Origin: Micavibrio sp. UBA1664
GTDB taxonomy: Bacteria; Pseudomonadota; Alphaproteobacteria; Micavibrionales; UBA1664
Assembly: GCA_002320485.1 (NCBI GenBank)
Contig: DCKW01000128.1
Span: 1-10,576 of the forward strand
Reading direction: 5' to 3'
Length of the DNA stretch: 10,576 nucleotides
A program made the position numbers and the translations under genes. This document shows positions 6,304 to 10,576 of this stretch, in pieces. The notes beneath the pieces are model-generated. The model was not told where the DNA came from and made no database searches. It saw only the letters and a list, made by a program, of their open reading frames with translations. How positions within the stretch are numbered: position 1 is the first letter of the stretch; each line of letters begins with the position of its first letter.

Positions 6304-6310
6304 AAGGAGG
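6304..6310 (+). promoter_or_regulatory. strong ribosome-binding site deciding the HTH gene start
   Basis: AAGGAGG at 6304-6310 lies five bases before the ATG at 6316. It is the strongest Shine-Dalgarno match in the window and fixes this ATG against an in-frame TTG at 6247 and ATG at 6280, which have none. Confidence 0.85.
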
Positions 6311-6315
6311 GTCAA

Positions 6316-6867
6316 ATGGCAAAGGTCGGCGTGCAACGTGCAACGGAATTGACAGGTAAATCTAAATCCACAATACAGCGTGCGATGAAAAGCGGCAAAT
6401 TATCATATGATGTGGATAATAACCGTAAACTAATCGATGTGTCGGAACTGGAACGTGTTTTCGGTGTTGAAATGACCAAGATTGATGCGGCACCTGCAGT
6501 TCAGAAACCGTCTTATGAAGCGGAATTGCAACAGGCCCGCCATGCACTGGAAGTGGACCGTCTGGAACTTAAGGTAAAAATGCTGGAAGATCAGCTTGAT
6601 GCGGCCAATACACATGTTCAGGATTTGAAAGCACAACGTGATAGCTGGCAGAAACAGGCGCAACAGGTCTTGTTAACAACACAATATTCACAAGAACAAT
6701 CCGATGCTCGTATTAAGGAACTGCAAAATCGTGAAGAGGCCCGCGCCCGCGCGATTCAAGCGAAACGTCAGGAAGAATTGAAGCGTCAGCGCGATCTGGC
6801 GGCGAGTAATCAAAACAGCTCTTTTATCAATTCCCTATTTACAAAGAACAAGAAAAAAGCATCCTAA
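6316..6867 (+). CDS. helix-turn-helix plus coiled-coil protein, plasmid-type regulator-like
   Basis: The protein has 183 residues. Residues 1-50 (RATELTGKSKSTIQRAMKSG and the following KLIDVSELERVFG) read like a MerR/excisionase-type winged helix-turn-helix, in which the TGKSKSTIQR part is the recognition unit. After a short linker comes a long coiled coil (about 67-165) rich in Glu, Gln, Lys and Arg, then a basic tail (FTKNKKKAS). From memory, this N-terminal pattern with a coiled coil resembles plasmid proteins labelled entry exclusion or replication-associated DNA-binding proteins. I cannot confirm that here. Such proteins bind DNA and oligomerise through the coil. The gene is a self-contained unit with its own strong ribosome-binding site, a possible operator and promoter upstream, tandem TAA stops, and a hairpin terminator 12 bases downstream. 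It separates pyrB from plsY. Confidence 0.85.
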   Translation: MAKVGVQRATELTGKSKSTIQRAMKSGKLSYDVDNNRKLIDVSELERVFGVEMTKIDAAPAVQKPSYEAELQQARHALEVDRLELKVKMLEDQLDAANTHVQDLKAQRDSWQKQAQQVLLTTQYSQEQSDARIKELQNREEARARAIQAKRQEELKRQRDLAASNQNSSFINSLFTKNKKKAS

Positions 6868-6878
6868 TAATTACCAGA

Positions 6879-6904
6879 TAAAATCCCCTCCTGAGGGGAT
6901 TTTA
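6879..6904 (+). terminator. intrinsic terminator after the HTH gene
   Basis: TAAAATCCCCTC (6879-6890) and GAGGGGATTTTA (6893-6904) are perfect reverse complements, forming an 11-12 base-pair stem with a CCTG loop. The A-run on one arm and the T-run on the other flank a GC-rich core, so the hairpin could stop transcripts in either direction. It starts 12 bases after the TAA at 6865-6867. Confidence 0.85.
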
Positions 6905-6929
6905 CATCTTTAACAATTATATTTATAAA
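6901..6929 (+). promoter_or_regulatory. sigma-70-type promoter for plsY-dprA-topA
   Basis: TTTACA (6901-6906) and TATAAA (6924-6929) each match five of six consensus bases and are separated by the ideal 17 bases. Transcription would start near 6936. GTGGGA at 6938-6943 then serves as ribosome-binding site five bases before the plsY ATG. The -35 hexamer lies in the 3' arm of the preceding terminator. Confidence 0.5.
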
Positions 6930-6948
6930 AAATTTCAGTGGGATATAT

Positions 6949-7548
6949 ATGTACGACGTTCTATTTATACTTATCGGCCTGATTGGCGGCTATTGTCTGG
7001 GATCTATTCCCTTCGGGTTAATTTTCGGAAATATGGCAGGGCTTGGCGATATCAGAAAAATCGGTTCGGGTAATATCGGGGCGACCAATGTATTACGAAC
7101 AGGGCGTAAGGATTTGGCTCTTCTAACCCTTATCTGCGATAGTGGAAAGGGGGCATTATCCGTTGCCTTGATGTTGATGTTAAGCCCTTATGCCGCGATT
7201 GGCGCAGCTATCGGAAGCGTCGCGGGACATATGTTCCCCGTTTGGTTGAAATTTCAAGGGGGCAAAGGCGTTGCGACAACGCTTGGCGTATTACTCGTCC
7301 TGATCCCGTTCGTTGGTATTTTAACCTGTGCAACATGGCTGGTGACGGCACTTGTGTTTCGTTTTTCATCGCTGGCGGCGCTGGTCGCCGTTTTGGTATC
7401 GCCACTCTATGCAGGAATGATGTATAACAGTCCGGTCTATTCTCTAGTCACACTTATACTGGCCATTTTGATTGTCTATAAACATCGTGCCAATATTGAT
7501 CGCCTGATGCATGGGGCAGAGCCGAAAATCGGCGACAAGAAAAAGTAA
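6949..7548 (+). CDS. plsY: acyl-phosphate:glycerol-3-phosphate acyltransferase PlsY
   Basis: PlsY moves the acyl group of acyl phosphate onto sn-glycerol 3-phosphate, making lysophosphatidic acid, the first membrane step of phospholipid synthesis. It is an integral inner-membrane protein. Its 199 residues contain the three signature loops: GSIPFG (18-23) with GSGNIGATN (39-47), GHMFPVWLKFQGGKG (93-107), and HRANIDRLMHGAE (179-191), plus DSGKGA around 64-69. About seven hydrophobic spans alternate with these loops, and the length is typical. The ATG has a GTGGGA ribosome-binding site and follows a promoter-like sequence, so it heads an operon with dprA, whose ATG lies eight bases after the stop, and topA. 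Together with PlsX, encoded elsewhere, it completes the PlsX/PlsY route. Confidence 0.97.
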   Translation: MYDVLFILIGLIGGYCLGSIPFGLIFGNMAGLGDIRKIGSGNIGATNVLRTGRKDLALLTLICDSGKGALSVALMLMLSPYAAIGAAIGSVAGHMFPVWLKFQGGKGVATTLGVLLVLIPFVGILTCATWLVTALVFRFSSLAALVAVLVSPLYAGMMYNSPVYSLVTLILAILIVYKHRANIDRLMHGAEPKIGDKKK

Positions 7549-7556
7549 CAACATAC

Positions 7557-8687
7557 ATGGAAATTTTACCGGAATCAGAACGTCTTGCCAGATTGCGCCT
7601 GTTTCGCAGCGAGACGGTCGGGCCGGTCACATTTTACAAACTGCTGGTCAGATTTGGTTCAGCGCAAAAGGCGTTAGAGGCCATACCCCTTATGGCGCAA
7701 CGCTCTGGACGTAAATCTCTGCCGCGGATCATGACGGTTCATGAGGCATCAAATGAATTGAAAATGCTTGATAATTATGGCGGACGCATGATTGTCTATG
7801 GCGACCCAGATTATCCGGATTGGTTATCGACTATTGATGATGCGCCGCCTGTATTGAGCATCATGGGTAACGCAGATTATTTGTCCGCATCTTCTGTCGC
7901 CATTGTGGGGGCCCGAAACGCCTCTGCCAATGGGAAGCGTTTTACGCGTAAGCTGGCGGAGTCATTGGGCGGAAGCGGTCAGGTTATCGTTTCCGGTCTG
8001 GCGCGCGGCATTGATACTGCGGCCCATGAGGCATCAATCGAAACCGGTACTGTTGCTGTATTGGCAGGGGGGATTGACCGGATTTATCCGATGGAAAATA
8101 CGGATTTATATAAACAAATTTGTGAAAAAGGTTGCGTGGTGAGCGAAATGCCGTTCGGCGTGGCCCCGACGGCGCATCATTTTCCGCGACGCAACCGTAT
8201 TGTCAGCGGATTGTCAAAGGGGGTTGTGGTTGTGGAAGCGTCCGTGCGTTCAGGGTCATTGATTACTGCCCGGCTGGCGGCAGAGCAGGGGCGGGAAGTG
8301 TTCGCCGTACCAGGCTTTCCCGGCGACCCGCGTGCAGAAGGGCCGAACATGCTGATCCAGAATGGCGCCAAACTTGTCCGCAATGCCGATGATATTCTTG
8401 AAGAGCTGGCATCTATGCATGATAAAAAAATCCAGCCGCAAACGCATCTTTTTGACAGTATTGCGGAGGATTACACTGCTTTTGATTTTAGTGAGAACGA
8501 GAATGCGGCGCCTGTCGAAGGCCATGATATTATTCTACAAAATTTGGGGCAAACACCAACAGAGGTTGACGAGTTGTGCCGTTCATGTCAAATCTCTATT
8601 AAGGATATACAAGCCGTATTGCTTGAATTGGAAATAACGGGCGAGATACTACGCCATCCGGGTAACAAGGTTTCCATCGCGGCTTAA
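7557..8687 (+). CDS. dprA: DNA-processing protein DprA
   Basis: DprA binds single-stranded DNA entering during natural transformation and loads RecA onto it, in the cytoplasm. The 376 residues comprise an N-terminal SAM-like helical part (about 1-60), then the extended Rossmann fold (about 75-285). The Rossmann part has VAIVGARNAS (114-123), VSGLARGIDTAAH (145-157), the LAGGIDRIYP stretch (169-178), HHFPRRNRIVSGLS (207-220), VVVVEASVRSGSL (223-235) and VFAVPGFPGD (248-257). A C-terminal winged-helix domain follows (about 320-376), as in full-length proteobacterial DprA. No residue of the core motifs appears lost. The start follows the plsY stop by eight bases with only a weak AG-rich ribosome-binding site, so coupling to plsY translation is likely. 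The prepilin peptidase gene upstream would fit a competence function, but no uptake genes are in view. Confidence 0.97.
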   Translation: MEILPESERLARLRLFRSETVGPVTFYKLLVRFGSAQKALEAIPLMAQRSGRKSLPRIMTVHEASNELKMLDNYGGRMIVYGDPDYPDWLSTIDDAPPVLSIMGNADYLSASSVAIVGARNASANGKRFTRKLAESLGGSGQVIVSGLARGIDTAAHEASIETGTVAVLAGGIDRIYPMENTDLYKQICEKGCVVSEMPFGVAPTAHHFPRRNRIVSGLSKGVVVVEASVRSGSLITARLAAEQGREVFAVPGFPGDPRAEGPNMLIQNGAKLVRNADDILEELASMHDKKIQPQTHLFDSIAEDYTAFDFSENENAAPVEGHDIILQNLGQTPTEVDELCRSCQISIKDIQAVLLELEITGEILRHPGNKVSIAA

Positions 8688-8696
8688 TAGAACAGC

Positions 8697-8701
8697 AGGA
8701 G
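8697..8701 (+). promoter_or_regulatory. ribosome-binding site of topA
   Basis: AGGAG at 8697-8701 lies seven bases before the ATG at 8709 and supports that start. It falls in the 21-base gap after dprA, so topA is most likely read from the plsY-dprA transcript. Confidence 0.75.
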
Positions 8702-8708
8702 TAAGTAT

Positions 8709-10576
8709 ATGGGCGCGCAATCGCTTGTCATTGTTGAATCCCCTGCAAAGGGAAAAAAGATAAACGGATATCTGGGGCCGGATTATACGGTTTTGGCGTC
8801 GTTCGGACATATCCGCGATTTGCCGTCCAAGGATGGCTCGGTCCAGCCTGATGATGATTTTGCCATGCAGTGGGAGTTATCCGATCGCGCCGGCAAAACG
8901 CTTTCCGATATTAAAAAGGCAATGAAGGACGCCGAAACAGTTTATCTGGCGACCGACCCCGACAGGGAAGGTGAAGCCATATCGTGGCATTTGCTGGAAT
9001 ATTTTAACGAGAAAAATTTGTTAAAGGGCAAGGATGTCAAGCGCGTCACCTTTAACGAAATTACGAAAAAGGCCGTGACCGATGCCTTTGCCCATGCGCG
9101 GGAAATTGATCAGGATTTGGTTGATGCCTATCTGGCACGGCGGGCGTTGGATTATCTGGTCGGTTTTAACCTCTCACCGGTTTTGTGGCGGAAGTTGCCG
9201 GGATCGCGTTCAGCCGGACGTGTACAATCGGTGGCCTTGCGTTTAATTTCCGAACGCGAGGATGAGATTGAAAAATTTAGATCAGATGAATATTGGACGA
9301 TTTCCGCGATATTGCATACACCAGATGGTGCACCATTCGAGGCGCGGCTGACTCATCTTGCAGGCAACAAGCTTGATAAGCTCGACATCCCGAATGAAGC
9401 GGATGCCAAGGCGGCGGTTAAGCGGATCGAGGCCAAGAACCTAGTAGTGCAAAAAATCGAGCGCAAACAATCGCGGCGCAATCCTTATGCCCCCTTTATT
9501 ACATCGACATTGCAGCAGGAAGCCTCGCGCAAGCTGGGGTTCGGCGCGCAACAAACCATGCGGACCGCGCAAAAATTATATGAGGAAGGGTTGATCACCT
9601 ATATGCGGACCGACGGGATTACCTTGTCGGGTGAGGCCATCGCACAAACCTGCAACCAGATTGAGAAAGATTTCGGTAAAAATTACCTGCCCGACTCCCC
9701 CCGTACCTATAAATCAAAAGCCAAAAACGCGCAGGAAGCGCACGAGGCGATCCGCCCGACCGATATGTCAAAAACTCCCGAAAAGGTCAAACTGGGCGAG
9801 GCGGAAAAGAAATTGTATATCCTGATCTGGAAGCGGACAATGGCGTGCCAGATGGAATCGGCCGTGCTTGATCAGGTTGCGATCGATATCTCCGACGGCA
9901 CGGATGATGTGATTTTACGGGCTAACGGGTCTGTCATCAAATTTGACGGTTTTTTAAAACTCTATCGGGAAACCGATGATGACGGCAAGGCCGAGGGCGA
10001 TGATGACCGCATTCTACCGCCAATGCACGAAGGCAATGCGCTGAAAACGCATCAGGTCGACCCCGAACAACATTTTACACAGCCACCGCCACGTTATACC
10101 GAGGCGTCGTTGGTAAAAAAGCTGGAGGAAGAAGGCATTGGCCGCCCCTCGACTTACGCATCCATCATTCAGGTGTTGCAGGACAGAAATTACGTAAGAC
10201 TTGAAAACAAAAGATTTATTCCGGAAGATCGCGGACGGATTGTCACGACCTTCCTTGTGAAATTTTTTAACCGATATGTCGATTATGCGTTTACGGCGGA
10301 GCTGGAAGAAGAACTGGACGCCATATCCGGCGGTCATGTTGCTTATAAGGAAGCGCTGCGCCTGTTCTGGAAGGATTTTTCAAAGGCCGTTGAAGAAACC
10401 AAAGGCTTAACGATTACCGAAGTGATTGACGAACTCAATGCGGAGCTGGAGGAACACTTCTTTCCTGTCACAAAGGATAATCCGCATCCGCGTCAATGCC
10501 CATCCTGTAGCGATGGCGAAATAGGGTTGAAGCTTGGAAAATTCGGGGCTTTTATAGGTTGTTCCAACTATCCAGA
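8709..10576 (+). CDS. topA: DNA topoisomerase I, 3' end beyond window
   Basis: TopA relaxes negatively supercoiled DNA through a transient 5'-phosphotyrosine single-strand break. The frame stays open for 622 codons to the window edge. The TOPRIM domain begins SLVIVESPAKGKKI (5-18), contains SFGHIRDLPSK and the metal-binding acidic motif DPDREGEA (Asp83, Asp85, Glu87). The cleavage/strand-passage domain has RSAGRVQSVALRLI, the active-site GLITYMRTDGI with Tyr298, and QEAHEAIRPTD. Later come FTQPPPRYTEASLVKKLEEEGIGRPSTYA in the same domain and, at the very end, the first two cysteines of a zinc-ribbon (CPSC) followed by GKFGAFIGCSNYP. The usual length is 750-900 residues, so further zinc ribbons and the C-terminal tail lie outside. 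An AGGAG ribosome-binding site supports the ATG at 8709. No internal stop or frameshift is seen. Confidence 0.98.
   Translation, partial: MGAQSLVIVESPAKGKKINGYLGPDYTVLASFGHIRDLPSKDGSVQPDDDFAMQWELSDRAGKTLSDIKKAMKDAETVYLATDPDREGEAISWHLLEYFNEKNLLKGKDVKRVTFNEITKKAVTDAFAHAREIDQDLVDAYLARRALDYLVGFNLSPVLWRKLPGSRSAGRVQSVALRLISEREDEIEKFRSDEYWTISAILHTPDGAPFEARLTHLAGNKLDKLDIPNEADAKAAVKRIEAKNLVVQKIERKQSRRNPYAPFITSTLQQEASRKLGFGAQQTMRTAQKLYEEGLITYMRTDGITLSGEAIAQTCNQIEKDFGKNYLPDSPRTYKSKAKNAQEAHEAIRPTDMSKTPEKVKLGEAEKKLYILIWKRTMACQMESAVLDQVAIDISDGTDDVILRANGSVIKFDGFLKLYRETDDDGKAEGDDDRILPPMHEGNALKTHQVDPEQHFTQPPPRYTEASLVKKLEEEGIGRPSTYASIIQVLQDRNYVRLENKRFIPEDRGRIVTTFLVKFFNRYVDYAFTAELEEELDAISGGHVAYKEALRLFWKDFSKAVEETKGLTITEVIDELNAELEEHFFPVTKDNPHPRQCPSCSDGEIGLKLGKFGAFIGCSNYP

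Noticed and set aside
6247..6315. Upstream in-frame TTG (6247) or ATG (6280) as start of the HTH gene
   Set aside because: Neither has a ribosome-binding site, while the ATG at 6316 follows AAGGAGG at ideal spacing. The extension would also cover the probable promoter region.
10014..10337. Open frame of 107 codons on the minus strand inside topA
   Set aside because: It lies opposite well-conserved topoisomerase sequence, has no ribosome-binding site or neighbour, and its protein looks like an antisense shadow.
1..10576. Mobile element, CRISPR array, tRNA or attachment-site signatures
   Set aside because: No transposase, integrase, long terminal inverted repeats, regularly spaced repeats or tRNA-like cloverleaf were seen on either strand.

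Overview
The window looks like a chromosomal segment of an alphaproteobacterium of moderate G+C. The evidence is an alphaproteobacterial-type SspB (ClpXP adaptor with a C-terminal ClpX-binding tail), the housekeeping order pyrB ... plsY-dprA-topA, and several starts without a Shine-Dalgarno sequence. No phage, transposase, CRISPR array, tRNA or rRNA was seen. A Micavibrio-like lineage is possible, but I cannot place it below class level.

Left part (1-4800). A partial unknown gene runs off the left edge (+) and overlaps the 3' end of an acyl-CoA dehydrogenase (-). Behind that is an AT-rich, probably exported 145-residue protein (-) of unknown function. A 71-base divergent region follows. It carries a textbook sigma-54 promoter (TGGCACG-N4-TTGCA) reading right into a lytic transglycosylase (+), with the predicted transcription start almost on the ATG. 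The transglycosylase overlaps tail-to-tail with an alpha/beta hydrolase (-), which is cotranscribed behind sspB (-).

Right part (4801-10576, all +). A minimal prepilin peptidase (A24 domain only) is translationally coupled to pyrB through an ATGA overlap. Next comes a self-contained unit coding for a small helix-turn-helix plus coiled-coil protein: strong ribosome-binding site, an inverted repeat around a possible promoter, and a perfect hairpin terminator. It sits where pyrC is, to my recollection, commonly found in related genomes. A new promoter, whose -35 hexamer overlaps the terminator arm, then starts the plsY-dprA-topA operon. topA is cut by the window end.

Functional themes are beta-oxidation, peptidoglycan remodelling, ClpXP proteolysis, type IV pilin or competence functions (prepilin peptidase, DprA), pyrimidine synthesis, phospholipid synthesis and DNA topology. 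The points most worth following up are the sigma-54 promoter on the transglycosylase, the HTH/coiled-coil insertion between pyrB and plsY, and the compositionally foreign exported protein. I did not find a clear new multi-gene system.
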